A stretch of DNA of 64,000 bases from Candidatus Rokuibacteriota bacterium (GTDB taxonomy: Bacteria > Methylomirabilota > Methylomirabilia > Rokubacteriales > CSP1-6). The notes under the pieces are model-generated. The model searched no databases. It had not been told where the DNA came from and saw only the letters and a program-made list of their open reading frames with translations. The stretch covers positions 52,049 through 116,048 of the forward strand of contig JACPDG010000041.1 in the NCBI GenBank assembly GCA_016184125.1, read 5' to 3'. Shown in pieces: positions 41,408-52,432 of the stretch (positions are counted from its first letter, which is position 1; the number at the start of each line of letters is the position of its first letter). The position numbers were made by a program, and so were the translations under genes.

Positions 41408-42733
41408 ATGAACCGAGAGCTGATCAACGTCATCGAGCAGATGGGGCGTGAGAAGGGGATCGACAAGGAGATCCTCTTCGAGGCGCTGGAGTCTGCGCTG
41501 CTCTCGGCATCGAAGAAGACGCTCGGCACCGGGGACAACGTCCGCCTCGAGATCGATCGGCGCACCGGGCACCTGCGCGCGTACGTGAGGAAGACCGTGG
41601 TCGAGGAGGTCACCGACCCGCGGAGCGAGCTCAGCCTGGCCGAGGCGAAAGCGCTGAACCCCGAGGCCGAGCTCGGCGTCGAGCTCGAGCTCGAGCAGGA
41701 GCGGCCCCCGCACGACTTCGGGAGGATCGCCGCGCAGACGGCGCGGCAGATCATCATGCAGAAGGTCCGCGACGCGGAGCGCGAGGGGATCTACTCCGAG
41801 TTCGCCGGTCGTGAGGGGCAGATCGTGCGCGGCGTCGTTCACCGGGTCGAGAAGCGCAACGTCATCCTGGAGATCGGCAAGGCCGAGGCGATCCTGCCCG
41901 AGCGCGAGCAGATCCCCGGGGAGCGCTACAACGCGGGCGACCGCGTGCGCGCGTTCGTGCTCGAGGTCCGGCGGAGCACGAAGGGGCCGCAGATCACGCT
42001 GTCGCGGACGCACCCCGGATACCTCACGCGCCTGTTCGAGACGGAGATTCCCGAGATCCAGGAGGGGATCGTGCTCGTGAAGGCCGCGGCGCGCGAGCCG
42101 GGCGAGCGCGCGAAGGTCGCGGTGGCGTCCACCAAGCGCGACGTGGATCCGATCGGGGCGTGCGTAGGGCTGCGCGGCACCCGGATCCAGGTCATCAGCC
42201 GGGAGCTGCGGGGCGAGAAGATCGACATCATCGAGTGGTCCAGCGATCCGGCGACGTTCGTCGCCCGCGCGCTGTCCCCGGCAAAGGTGTCGTCGGTGAC
42301 GATCGCCGAGGAGCCCGGCGCGGCCGGACAGCGGTCCGCGCTCGTCATCGTGCCGGACAATCAGCTGTCGCTGACCATCGGGAAGAAGGGGCAGAACGCG
42401 CGGCTCGCCGCCAAGCTCACGGGCATGCGGATCGACATCAAGAGCGAGTCCGAGGTCGAGGCCGAGCACGAGGAGCCGGGCGAGGAGCTGGTGGACGCGC
42501 TTGCCGGAGTCGACGGGATCACCGGCGAGACGCTCGCATCGCTGCGTGAAGCGGGACTCGGATCCGTGGAGGCCATCGTCGCGGCGGGTGTGGAGCGCCT
42601 GCACGAGGTGCCCGGGGTCGGCGAGCGCGCCGAGACGGTGCTCCGCGCGGCCCGCGAGTGGCTCGCCGCGCGCGAGGCCCGCGGCGAGGTGGAGGTGCCG
42701 GACGCCGGCTCCGGAGAGACGCCGCTCACGTAG
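41408..42733 (+). CDS. nusA: Transcription termination/antitermination protein NusA
   Basis: 441 residues. The N-terminal RNAP-binding domain is MNRELINVIEQMGREKGI; the S1 domain has 'GREGQIVRGVVHRVEKRNVI'; tandem KH domains include VDPIGACVGLRGTRIQVIS and LSLTIGKKGQNARLAAKLTG. A helix-hairpin-helix-like C-terminus (LHEVPGVGERAETVL) follows. This region replaces the two acidic repeats of E. coli NusA. Confidence 0.96.
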   Translation: MNRELINVIEQMGREKGIDKEILFEALESALLSASKKTLGTGDNVRLEIDRRTGHLRAYVRKTVVEEVTDPRSELSLAEAKALNPEAELGVELELEQERPPHDFGRIAAQTARQIIMQKVRDAEREGIYSEFAGREGQIVRGVVHRVEKRNVILEIGKAEAILPEREQIPGERYNAGDRVRAFVLEVRRSTKGPQITLSRTHPGYLTRLFETEIPEIQEGIVLVKAAAREPGERAKVAVASTKRDVDPIGACVGLRGTRIQVISRELRGEKIDIIEWSSDPATFVARALSPAKVSSVTIAEEPGAAGQRSALVIVPDNQLSLTIGKKGQNARLAAKLTGMRIDIKSESEVEAEHEEPGEELVDALAGVDGITGETLASLREAGLGSVEAIVAAGVERLHEVPGVGERAETVLRAAREWLAAREARGEVEVPDAGSGETPLT

Positions 42734-42734
42734 C

Positions 42735-43268
42735 ATGGCACAGGCCCGCCATCGTCCGTTGCGCACGTGCGTCGGCTGCCGAGAGGTCAAGCCGAAGGCG
42801 ACCCTCGTTCGACTCGTTCGAGACGCGGGCGGCGTCGTCCGGGTCGACGCGACCGGGACCTCCGCTGGCCGCGGAGCGTATATTTGTTCGGATGCGGGGT
42901 GCATCGACCGAGTCGCCCGCGGCGGCCGGCTCGGCCACGCATTCAGGAAACCGACGCAGACGGGTATGGAGTTCGAAGCGGCCGTGCGAGCCGCAGCCGG
43001 TGCAAGAGCCTGTGGGAGCTCCGGCGAATCGAGGAGCGCCACGGGTTCCGCGGGTGCGGCCTCGCACCCCGCGGGTGCGGCCTCGCACCCCGCGGGTGCG
43101 GCCTCGCACCCTCCGGGGCGCTCCGAGCGTGTGGGGGGTGTGGGGGGCCATGTCGGGGCCCCCCACTCCCTGGGGTCGGCGGAGCCGACGCGTCGGCGAG
43201 GCGAGCGTGACGGAGCAGACGTGGTGCGAGCCGCAGGCCGGGCGACGGCCAAAGCGCGCGGCGCATAG
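42735..43268 (+). CDS. ylxR: YlxR-family RNA-binding protein with repeat-derived C-terminal extension
   Basis: 177 residues, about twice the normal length. Residues 1-95 are a normal YlxR (DUF448) domain: [40 protein letters not shown] and AFRKPTQ. From about residue 96 the frame runs through repeat copy 14 (43019-43172), giving three GAASHPA heptads and a Gly-rich stretch, and then about 30 Arg-rich residues. The element appears to have inserted into, or just before, the original stop and extended the protein. The stop lies 14 bases before infB. Confidence 0.85.
   Translation: MAQARHRPLRTCVGCREVKPKATLVRLVRDAGGVVRVDATGTSAGRGAYICSDAGCIDRVARGGRLGHAFRKPTQTGMEFEAAVRAAAGARACGSSGESRSATGSAGAASHPAGAASHPAGAASHPPGRSERVGGVGGHVGAPHSLGSAEPTRRRGERDGADVVRAAGRATAKARGA
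43019..43172 (+). repeat. Dispersed composite repeat, copy 14, inside the ylxR frame
   Basis: A GGAGCGCC / GGGCGCTCC stem encloses three tandem hairpins GGGTGCG-GCCT-CGCACCC with a 21-base (7-codon) period, the highest number seen. It ends with GGGGGGCCATGTCGGGGCC then CCCCCA. The tetraloop is GCCT here against TCCG elsewhere, while the stem is kept. Confidence 0.9.
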
Positions 43269-43282
43269 GAGGTGAGAGGACT

Positions 43283-45973
43283 GTGGCAGGAACGAGGATC
43301 AAGGTGATCGACCTGGCGAAGGAGCTCGGCGTGACGAGCAAGGACCTGATGCTGGCGGCCGAGGAGATGGGGCACAAGGGTGTCCGCGCCATGAGCCCTC
43401 TCGATATGCAACTCGCGAACGCCCTGCGCGTGAAGCTCGGTCGCGGCCGGGAGATCCCGACCGAGGACGCCAAGCCCAAGCGGGTACGGAAGCCGAAGAC
43501 CGAGGGTGCCGTCGTCGAAGGCGCCGTCACTGAACACGGCATCGTCGTGAAGAAGCCGGCGCGCGCGCGCAAGAAGGCGGGCGACGAGGCGCACCCTGCG
43601 GAGGTGAGGCCTGCTGCGACGATCGTCAAGCCCCGGCCCGCCGAGACGGTCGAGCCGGAGGAGCAGCCGGCGCCGGAGGTGGCGAAGCCGGCCGCGGAGA
43701 TCCTGAAGCCCATCGAGCCGCCCACGCCGGTCATCGAGCCGCCGGTCGAGCGTCCAGCCGCACCGGCGCCTGCCGCCGAACCGATGAGGCCGGCTCCGCC
43801 CGCGCCACCGGCGCCGGCGACGCCACCACCGGCGCCGCCCGCGCCCGTGGTACCGAAGAAGCCGGAGCCCAGAATCGTCCCGTTCCGCCCGCCCGAGCGG
43901 CACACGCCGCCCCCGCGGCGGCCATCCGGGCCCTTCTCTCCCCCGCGCGTGACGGTGAGCCCGGCGAGGCCCACGCCGCCTCCGCGTCCCGCTTTCCAGC
44001 GGCCGCGGCCGGTGGAGCCGGCGGCAGCACCGCCTGCTCCTGTCGTGCCGGCCACGCCGCCGCCTACCGCGCCGCCGCGGCCCGCGGTGGCCGAGCCCCT
44101 CGCGCCGGCAGCGAGCGTCGTGTCGCCGCCGGTGACCCCGGCGCCCGTCACTCCCACGCCGGCGCCCGTCACCCCGGCGCCGGTCACAGCGCCGGCCGCG
44201 CCCGTCGCCGAAGCGCCGGCCGCGGAGGCCAAGCGTGAGCTGATCCGCGTGCCCGAGTCCGTGACCCTCGCGGAGCTTGCGGAGAAAATGCGGCGCAAGT
44301 CCGGCGAGGTCATCAAGGCGTTGCTCGAGCTCGGGGTCCTGCGTATGGTCAACGACCTCCTGGACCCGACGGAAGCGAAGCTCGTCGCCGACAGGTTCGG
44401 CTTCGACCTGGAGATCCGCTCGGTCGAGGGCGACATCGTCGAGGAAGAGGAGGATCCGACGCAACTGAGGCTCCGGCCGCCGGTCGTCACGGTCATGGGA
44501 CACGTCGACCATGGCAAGACGTCGCTCCTCGACGCGATCCGGCGCACCCGCGTGGCGGAGAAGGAGTTCGGCGGCATCACGCAGCACATCGGCGCGTACC
44601 AGGTCGTCACGAGCCACGGGAAGGTCACGTTCCTCGACACGCCGGGCCATGAAGCGTTCACCGCGATGCGGGCCCGCGGCGCCCAGGCCACGGACATCGT
44701 CATCCTGGTCGTCGCGGCGGACGACGGGGTCATGCCGCAGACGGTCGAGGCGCTGAACCATGCGAAGGCGGCCAACGTGCCGATCATCGTGGCGGTGAAC
44801 AAGATCGACAAGCCGGAGAGCGATCCGGATCGCGTGAAGCGCGAGCTGGCCAACCACGAGCTCCTCCCGGAGGAGTGGGGCGGACAGACGATCTTCGTTC
44901 CGACGTCTGCGAAGAAGGGCACCGGTATCGACCAGCTCCTGGAGATGGCCGCGATCCAGGCCGAGGTCCTCGAGCTGAAGGCGAATCCGAACCGTGCTGC
45001 GCGCGGCGTCATCATCGAGAGCCGCCTCGATCGCGGACGGGGCCCCGTGGCGACCGTGCTCGTGCGGAACGGGACGCTGCGAGAAGGGGACGCGGTCGTG
45101 GCCGGCTCGCACTCCGGACGCGTCCGCGCCCTCATCGACCAGAGCGGCAAGAAGGTGAAGGCGGCGGGGCCCGCCGATCCGGTCGAGATCCTCGGCCTGT
45201 CCGGCGTGCCATCCGCGGGCGACGTGCTCGTGGCCGTCTCCGACGAGCGCAAGGCGCGACAGATCGCGACCATGCGCCAGGAGAAGGAGAAGCAGAAGAT
45301 CAAGGCCGCGACGCGCGTCACCCTCGAGAGCCTGCACAAGCAGATCCAGACCGGCGAGGTCAAGGAGCTCAGGCTCGTGCTGAAGGCGGACGTGCAGGGC
45401 TCGGTGGAGGCCGTGGGCGACGCGCTCGAGCGTCTGAGCACCGACGAGGTCAAGCTGAAGGTGATCCACGCGTCCGTCGGCGCGATCAACGAGAGCGACG
45501 TCATGCTCGCGTCGGCCTCGAATGCGATCGTGCTCGGCTTCAACGTGAAGGCCGACCCGAAGGCCCAGGACCAGGCGCGGGCCAACGGCGTCGACATCCG
45601 TTACTACAACGTCATCTACGAGGCGCTGAACGACCTGAAGGCCGCGCTGGCCGGCATGCTGGCGCCGGAGATCCGGGAGACGGTCCACGGCGTGGCGGAG
45701 GTCCGGCAGATCTTCGTCATCTCGAAGCTGGGGCCGATCTGCGGCTCGTACGTCCGCGAGGGCAAGGCGGTGCGCAGCGCCAAGGTGCGCGTGCGCCGCG
45801 GCGACACCGTCGTCGGCGAGGGCACCGTCTCCTCGCTCAAGCGCTTCAAGGACGACGTGCGCGAGGTGCTGACGGGCCTCGAGTGCGGGATCGGTGTGGA
45901 CGGTGTCGCCGGCATCCAGCCCGGAGACCTGCTCGAGCTCTTCACCACCGAGGAAGTCGCGCGCACGCTGTAG
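43283..45973 (+). CDS. infB: Translation initiation factor IF-2
   Basis: 896 residues from GTG 43283 with AGGAGG upstream. An N-terminal IF2_N domain ([20 protein letters not shown]) is followed by a long Pro/Ala-rich linker (about residues 110-310) and a second IF2_N ([18 protein letters not shown]). The GTPase domain starts near residue 400: G1 [12 protein letters not shown]3 DTPGHEAF, G4 NKIDKPE. Domains II-IV end with the fMet-tRNA-binding C-terminus. It delivers initiator tRNA to the 30S subunit. Confidence 0.97.
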   Translation: MAGTRIKVIDLAKELGVTSKDLMLAAEEMGHKGVRAMSPLDMQLANALRVKLGRGREIPTEDAKPKRVRKPKTEGAVVEGAVTEHGIVVKKPARARKKAGDEAHPAEVRPAATIVKPRPAETVEPEEQPAPEVAKPAAEILKPIEPPTPVIEPPVERPAAPAPAAEPMRPAPPAPPAPATPPPAPPAPVVPKKPEPRIVPFRPPERHTPPPRRPSGPFSPPRVTVSPARPTPPPRPAFQRPRPVEPAAAPPAPVVPATPPPTAPPRPAVAEPLAPAASVVSPPVTPAPVTPTPAPVTPAPVTAPAAPVAEAPAAEAKRELIRVPESVTLAELAEKMRRKSGEVIKALLELGVLRMVNDLLDPTEAKLVADRFGFDLEIRSVEGDIVEEEEDPTQLRLRPPVVTVMGHVDHGKTSLLDAIRRTRVAEKEFGGITQHIGAYQVVTSHGKVTFLDTPGHEAFTAMRARGAQATDIVILVVAADDGVMPQTVEALNHAKAANVPIIVAVNKIDKPESDPDRVKRELANHELLPEEWGGQTIFVPTSAKKGTGIDQLLEMAAIQAEVLELKANPNRAARGVIIESRLDRGRGPVATVLVRNGTLREGDAVVAGSHSGRVRALIDQSGKKVKAAGPADPVEILGLSGVPSAGDVLVAVSDERKARQIATMRQEKEKQKIKAATRVTLESLHKQIQTGEVKELRLVLKADVQGSVEAVGDALERLSTDEVKLKVIHASVGAINESDVMLASASNAIVLGFNVKADPKAQDQARANGVDIRYYNVIYEALNDLKAALAGMLAPEIRETVHGVAEVRQIFVISKLGPICGSYVREGKAVRSAKVRVRRGDTVVGEGTVSSLKRFKDDVREVLTGLECGIGVDGVAGIQPGDLLELFTTEEVARTL

Positions 45974-45992
45974 CGCGTGACCCGGACCCGAG

Positions 45993-46283
45993 GTGTCGGT
46001 CGCGCGCGTCGCGGTGGGCACGGTGGAGCTGCACCTGCCGGATGTCGGCTCGCTGAAGGACAAGCGCCACGTGCTGAAGGGGCTGAAGCAGAAGGTCCGT
46101 GCGCGGTTCGAGGTCGCCGTGGCCGAGGTGGATCACCAGGACACCTGGCAGCGTGCGACGCTCGCCGTCGCCTACGTCTCTCACGACTCGCGGCACGCGA
46201 ACGAGGTGGTGTCCAAGGCCATGGACTTCATCGAGGACCACGTCGACGGCTACGTCACCGGGGTGCAGGTGGAGATCCTCTGA
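45993..46283 (+). CDS. ylxP: DUF503 family protein YlxP
   Basis: 96 residues from GTG 45993. VGTVELHLPDVGSLKDKRHV, then KGLKQKVRARFEVAVAEVDH and QDTWQRATLAVAYVS identify DUF503, commonly found between infB and rbfA. Its molecular role is not established; context suggests ribosome assembly. The stop overlaps rbfA by one base. Confidence 0.92.
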   Translation: MSVARVAVGTVELHLPDVGSLKDKRHVLKGLKQKVRARFEVAVAEVDHQDTWQRATLAVAYVSHDSRHANEVVSKAMDFIEDHVDGYVTGVQVEIL

Positions 46284-46636
46284 TGCAGGGCAAGCGGCTG
46301 GACCGCGTCAACCAGCTCATCAAGGAGGAGATCTCGATCCTCCTGCAGCGCGAGCTGAAGGACCCGCGGCTCGGCTTCGTGACGGTCACCGAGGTCGAGA
46401 CGTCGAAGGATCTGCGGGTGGCCAAGGTGTTCGTGTCGGTGCTGGGGAACGACGAGCAGTGGGCGTCGTCGCTGCAGGCGCTCGCGAGCGCCCGGGGGTT
46501 CGTGCGGAACTGGCTCAGGCAGCACCTCGACCTGCGGGTGACGCCCGAGCTCCAGTTCAAGCCCGACCACTCGATGGAGCACGCCGCCCGCATCCAGCAG
46601 CTCCTGAAGCACCTCGGCGACACGCGGTCGTCGTGA
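46283..46636 (+). CDS. rbfA: Ribosome-binding factor A
   Basis: 117 residues. MQGKRLDRVNQLIKEEISIL, RELKDPRLGFVTVTEVETSK, DLRVAKVFVSVLG and LRVTPELQFKPDHSMEHAARI are the RbfA blocks. It matures the 16S 5' end and aids cold adaptation. The stop is followed within a few bases by repeat copy 15. Confidence 0.95.
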   Translation: MQGKRLDRVNQLIKEEISILLQRELKDPRLGFVTVTEVETSKDLRVAKVFVSVLGNDEQWASSLQALASARGFVRNWLRQHLDLRVTPELQFKPDHSMEHAARIQQLLKHLGDTRSS

Positions 46637-46639
46637 GGT

Positions 46640-46822
46640 CTGACATCATGGGGGGCCCCGACATGGCCCCCGACCATCGCACGAAGGGGGCTGACGCCCC
46701 CCTCGGACTCCCCCGGCCCCAGCGCTCGGAGCCGTCCCGGGAGGGGTGCGCGGACGCACCCGTGGTGCGCGGACGCACCCGCGAAACCCGGGACGGCCCT
46801 CGAGTGCACGATTCGTTCACGG
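46640..46822 (+). repeat. Dispersed composite repeat, copy 15 (two nested hairpins)
   Basis: CATGGGGGGCCCCGACATGG starts it, then GAAGGGGGCTGACGCCCCCCTC. The stem CCGTCCCGGG / CCCGGGACGG has two GGTGCGCGGACGCACC hairpins in its loop, and the edge GATTCGTTCACGG closes it. It is nearly the same arrangement as the second half of copy 12. The nrnA-like frame is open through the 3' edge. Confidence 0.85.
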
Positions 46823-46836
46823 CCTCTCCCGCCTCG

Positions 46837-47841
46837 GTGCCTGCCGCCGTGCTGGCACCGTTCGATCGTGCGCCCGGCTCCGTGCTCCTGCTCGGGCACG
46901 TGCATCCTGACGCCGACGTGCTGGGCACGCTGCTGGGGCTCGGGCTCGCGCTCGAGGCCCGGGGCTGGTCGCTGCTCGCCGGCGGGCCTCATCCGGCTCC
47001 GGACGTGCTGTCGTTTCTCCCCGGTGTGGACCGCTACCGGCGTCTCGACCGCTTCGACGGCCGGTTCGACGTGGCGGTGATGACGGACTGCCCGAACCCG
47101 GCGCGAGCCGAGCACCTCTTCGAGCAGGCGCGCGCCGCCGCAACGACGCTCGTCAACATCGACCACCACCCGGACAACCGCCGCTACGGCGACGTGAACT
47201 GGGTCGAGCCGTCGGCGGCGGCGACCGGCGAGCTCGTGTACGAGCTCCTCGTCGCCCTCGGTCTGCCTCTGACGCCCGACATCGCGACGAATCTCTTCAC
47301 CGCGGTCCACACCGACACCGGGTCGTTCCGCTACTCGAACGTCACCCCGCGGACGTTCGAGATCGCCGCGAAGCTGGTGGCCGCCGGTGCGGATCCCGCG
47401 TTCGTGTCCGGCGCGCTCTACGAGCGCCGCCCGATCGACGCGCTCCGGTGCCTCGGCGACGTGCTGACCCGGGTCGAGGTGAGCGCCGACGGGCGCGTGG
47501 CGTGGCTGGCGCTGCCCGCCGGCTCGGTGCCGGAATCGTTCATCGAAGCCGAGGACCTGGTGAACTATCCGCGGTCGATCGCATCCGTCAGGGTGGCGTG
47601 CATGCTCCGGGAGCTCGGCGGCGACGTCAAGGTGAGCCTGCGCGGCAAGGGCGACGTCGACGTGCGGCGCATCGCCGCGATGTTCGGCGGCGGCGGACAT
47701 CGTAACGCCGCCGGCGCGAGCGTTCCTGGCACCCTCGAAGGCGTGACCCGCGCCGTCCTCGGCGCCGTCCGGGCCGCGATCGACGAACCTGAGATCATGG
47801 GGGGCCCCGAAGGGCCCCCCCATCCAGGGGGCCGCGCGTGA
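46837..47841 (+). CDS. DHH-family phosphoesterase, NrnA-like (oligoribonuclease/pAp phosphatase)
   Basis: 334 residues from GTG 46837; GTGs at 46804 and 46849 are alternatives. DHH motifs: LLLGHVHPDADVLGTLLG, VMTDCPNP, NIDHHPDNRRYGD and the DHHA1 glycine loop MFGGGGHRNAAGASV. It degrades nanoRNA and/or pAp. The last residues (EIMGGPEGPPHPGGRA) are encoded by repeat copy 16, so the natural C-terminus has been replaced or extended. It overlaps truB as GTGA. Confidence 0.9.
   Translation: MPAAVLAPFDRAPGSVLLLGHVHPDADVLGTLLGLGLALEARGWSLLAGGPHPAPDVLSFLPGVDRYRRLDRFDGRFDVAVMTDCPNPARAEHLFEQARAAATTLVNIDHHPDNRRYGDVNWVEPSAAATGELVYELLVALGLPLTPDIATNLFTAVHTDTGSFRYSNVTPRTFEIAAKLVAAGADPAFVSGALYERRPIDALRCLGDVLTRVEVSADGRVAWLALPAGSVPESFIEAEDLVNYPRSIASVRVACMLRELGGDVKVSLRGKGDVDVRRIAAMFGGGGHRNAAGASVPGTLEGVTRAVLGAVRAAIDEPEIMGGPEGPPHPGGRA
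47792..47828 (+). repeat. Dispersed repeat copy 16 (terminal module), inside the nrnA-like 3' end
   Basis: GAGATCATGGGGGGCCCCGA then AGGGCCCCCCCATCCAGGG: only the G6...C6 module, with a GCCCCGAAGGGC core. It is read in frame as GGPEGPPHPGG at the end of the DHH protein. Confidence 0.75.
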
Positions 47842-48758
47842 GCGCGCCGAGCGGCGTCCTCGTCGTCGCCAAGCCGGCCGGACGCACGTCGTTCGACGTC
47901 GTGGCCGCGGTTCGCCGCGCGCTCCGGGTGCGCCGCGCGGGACACGCCGGTACCCTCGATCCCGACGCGGTCGGAGTGCTGCCGATCCTCGTGGGCGAGG
48001 CGACGAAGCTCATGGGATACCTCGCGGACCAGGACAAGGAGTACCGTGTGACGATGCGGTTCGGTGTCGTCACCGACACGCTCGACGCGGGTGGCCGGGT
48101 CCTCGAAACCCGGCCGGTGCCGCCGCTCACGCGCGAGGTGGTCGAGCGCGCGGCCCGCGCGTTCGTGGGCGCGATCCGCCAGGTGCCCCCCATGTACTCG
48201 GCGCGCCATCACGAGGGACGCCGGCTCTACGAGCTCGCACGGCAGGGCGTCGAGGTGCCGCGCGAGGCGCGCGACGTGGTGGTGTACTCGATCGGCGTGG
48301 ACGAGGTCGCCTTCGATCGAGCGACGTTGACCGTCGTGTGCGGCAAGGGCACGTATGTTCGCGTCATCGTGGCCGATCTCGGGACCGCGCTCGGTCCGGG
48401 AGCGTCGGTGGAGCAGCTCGTGCGCACGCGCGTCGGACCGTTCGCGCTCGCCGAGGCGGTCAGCTGGGAGGCGGTCTCCGCCGGACCGCCGGAGGCGCTG
48501 TGGGCCCGGGTCAGACCGCCCGAGTCGGCGCTCGAGCGCTGGCCTGCCGTGCATCTCGGTCTCGACGCCGAGCGCGCGTTCGTGTCCGGCCAGTCCGTCT
48601 CCGTCACCGGTGCCCGCGGTGGGTCCGGATTCGTCCGCGTCCACGCAGCCGATGGCATCCTGCTCGGTGTCGGTGAGCTCACAGCCGCGGGCACGCGAGT
48701 GCGCCCCGTGCGAGTCCTCCATGTGGATCGTCCGCGGACTCGAGTCCTACCCGCCTGA
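47838..48758 (+). CDS. truB: tRNA pseudouridine(55) synthase
   Basis: 306 residues from GTG 47838. GVLVVAKPAGRTSFDVVAAV, the catalytic aspartate in GHAGTLDPDAVGVLPI, PPMYSARHHEGRRLYELARQG and CGKGTYVRVIVADLG are TruB motifs; a C-terminal PUA-like extension follows. It modifies U55 in the T loop. The 3' end overlaps ribF by 38 bases. Confidence 0.95.
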   Translation: MSAPSGVLVVAKPAGRTSFDVVAAVRRALRVRRAGHAGTLDPDAVGVLPILVGEATKLMGYLADQDKEYRVTMRFGVVTDTLDAGGRVLETRPVPPLTREVVERAARAFVGAIRQVPPMYSARHHEGRRLYELARQGVEVPREARDVVVYSIGVDEVAFDRATLTVVCGKGTYVRVIVADLGTALGPGASVEQLVRTRVGPFALAEAVSWEAVSAGPPEALWARVRPPESALERWPAVHLGLDAERAFVSGQSVSVTGARGGSGFVRVHAADGILLGVGELTAAGTRVRPVRVLHVDRPRTRVLPA

Positions 48759-49644
48759 CGCGCCGCCCGTCGTCGCGGCGCTCGGGATCTTCGACGGCGT
48801 CCACCTCGCGCACCGGGCGATCCTGGCGACGGCCGTCGAGCGCGGACGTGACCTCCGGGTCCCATCGATCGCGTGCACGTTCGATCCGCACCCGACGGAG
48901 GTCCTCCAGCCCGACCGGGCGCCGCGCCCGATCTCGACGCTCGACGAGCGTCTCGAGCTGATCGCCAGCACCGGCGTCGACGGCGCGCTGGTGCTCCGGT
49001 TCACCCGGGAGCTCGCCGTGATCGAGGCGGAGGCGTTCGTCAGGGACGTGCTCGCCGGTCGCCTGAAAGTGCGCGAGGTCGTGGTCGGGTACAACCACAC
49101 GTTCGGCCGCGGCGCACGCGGCAACGTCACGCTGCTGGCCGAGCTCGGCGACCAGCTCGGGTTCCGGGTGCACGTCACGCCGCCGTTCGAGGTCGACGGC
49201 GTTCCGGTCTCGTCCACGGCGATCCGGGCCGCGCTCCAGTCCGGGAACGTCGAGGGCGCGGCTCGCCTGCTCGGCCGGGCGTACACCGTGAACGGGCAGG
49301 TGGTTCAGGGCGCCGGCCGGGGGCGAACGCTCGGCTTTCCAACGGCGAACCTCGCGCTCGATCGGCCGCTGCTCGCACGCTCCGGCGTCTATGCCTGCGA
49401 TGCGGAGATGGACGGGGCCACCTGGCAGGCGGTCGTGAACGTGGGCGTGCGACCCACCTTCGGCGAAGACCGCCTCGCCGTCGAGGCGCACGTCCTCGAC
49501 TTCGCCGGCGAGCTGTACGGGCGCCGCATCCGCGTGGCGTTCCTCCGACGGCTCCGCGACGAGTCACGGTTCCCCTCGGTGGACGCGCTCAGGCAGCAGA
49601 TCGCGTCGGACGTCGCGAGCGCGCGGCGCCTCCGTCGCGGCTGA
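48721..49644 (+). CDS. ribF: Bifunctional riboflavin kinase / FAD synthetase
   Basis: 307 residues from ATG 48721. The N-terminal nucleotidyltransferase has ALGIFDGVHLAHRAIL and the FDPHPTEVL block, with VVGYNHTFGRGARGN and VSSTAIRAAL. The C-terminal flavokinase has GRGRTLGFPTANL and VVNVGVRPTFGE. It makes FMN and FAD. The frame is open far upstream within truB, but ATG 48721 gives the family start. Confidence 0.95.
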   Translation: MWIVRGLESYPPDAPPVVAALGIFDGVHLAHRAILATAVERGRDLRVPSIACTFDPHPTEVLQPDRAPRPISTLDERLELIASTGVDGALVLRFTRELAVIEAEAFVRDVLAGRLKVREVVVGYNHTFGRGARGNVTLLAELGDQLGFRVHVTPPFEVDGVPVSSTAIRAALQSGNVEGAARLLGRAYTVNGQVVQGAGRGRTLGFPTANLALDRPLLARSGVYACDAEMDGATWQAVVNVGVRPTFGEDRLAVEAHVLDFAGELYGRRIRVAFLRRLRDESRFPSVDALRQQIASDVASARRLRRG

Positions 49645-49731
49645 CGGCACCCGGGATCTGCGAGACCGCCGCAGACGCTGTCCCGTCCCCTCCTCTTCCC
49701 CTCCTCGGGTCCCCTCCTTCCTCAGGCCGGC

Positions 49732-49760
49732 TTTACTTCCCAGGGGCGCCATGGTACCCT
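49732..49760 (+). promoter_or_regulatory. Candidate rpsO promoter
   Basis: TTTACT (49732-49737), 17-base spacer, TACCCT (49755-49760). Both boxes are partial matches. The region from 49645 to 49854 otherwise holds a C/T-rich tract (49679-49730) and an AT-richer patch before the rpsO RBS (TTGGAGGG); no gene is seen. Confidence 0.4.
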
Positions 49761-49854
49761 ACCTGCTAATTGCCCACAAAACAAGCTCTTTTACCACCTG
49801 AACCCGTCCTGGCGAGACTCCGGTCCCCCGGGGCGTGGCGATTGGAGGGCCCCG

Positions 49855-50124
49855 ATGCCTCTCAGCGTCGAGCGCAAGCAGACCCTGATCGACCAGTACA
49901 AGACGCACGACGGCGACACGGGATCGCCCGAGGTGCAGATCGCGCTGCTCACGGAGCGGATCAGCGGTCTCACCGAGCACTTCAAGCAGCACACGAAGGA
50001 CCATCACTCGCGCCGGGGTCTCTTGATGCTCATCGGCAAGCGTCGCAGCCTTCTCGGGTACCTGCAGAGGAAGGACCCGGCGCGGTACCGGGCGGTCATC
50101 GAGAGGCTCGGCATTCGCCGGTGA
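49855..50124 (+). CDS. rpsO: 30S ribosomal protein S15
   Basis: 89 residues, the invariant S15 length. It has [35 protein letters not shown] and [19 protein letters not shown], all diagnostic. It sits before pnp in the conserved rpsO-pnp order. Confidence 0.98.
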   Translation: MPLSVERKQTLIDQYKTHDGDTGSPEVQIALLTERISGLTEHFKQHTKDHHSRRGLLMLIGKRRSLLGYLQRKDPARYRAVIERLGIRR

Positions 50125-50203
50125 CAGGGTCCACGACAGGAGTCGGACAGCTGGTCCTCGGACGGAACGAACCCGGGGGCCCCTAGCGAGCGGTCACGTG
50201 CCA

Positions 50204-50220
50204 CGCGCCGGCTTGGCGCG
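50204..50220 (+). promoter_or_regulatory. Hairpin in the rpsO-pnp intergenic region
   Basis: CGCGCC, GGCTT, CGCGCC complement (GGCGCG) gives a 6-base stem about 60 bases before the pnp ATG. In enterobacteria a stem-loop here is cut by RNase III to start pnp autoregulation; this is only a positional analogue. Confidence 0.35.
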
Positions 50221-50281
50221 CCCGCTCCTCACATCTGGCGTTCGTCCGGACACGGTCGAACCTACGAGGACACGCATCGAC

Positions 50282-52424
<2,143 letters not shown>

Positions 52425-52432
<8 letters not shown>

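Noticed and set aside
43050..43113. Three regularly spaced repeats as a CRISPR array
   Set aside because: Units are 21 bases, directly adjacent with no unique spacers, and are hairpins of the dispersed repeat; no cas genes nearby.
41198..46063. Very long minus-strand open frame of about 1,600 codons opposite nusA-infB
   Set aside because: It is antisense to clearly identified genes; long antisense frames are expected at such high GC, and the translation is Arg/Gly-rich without domains.
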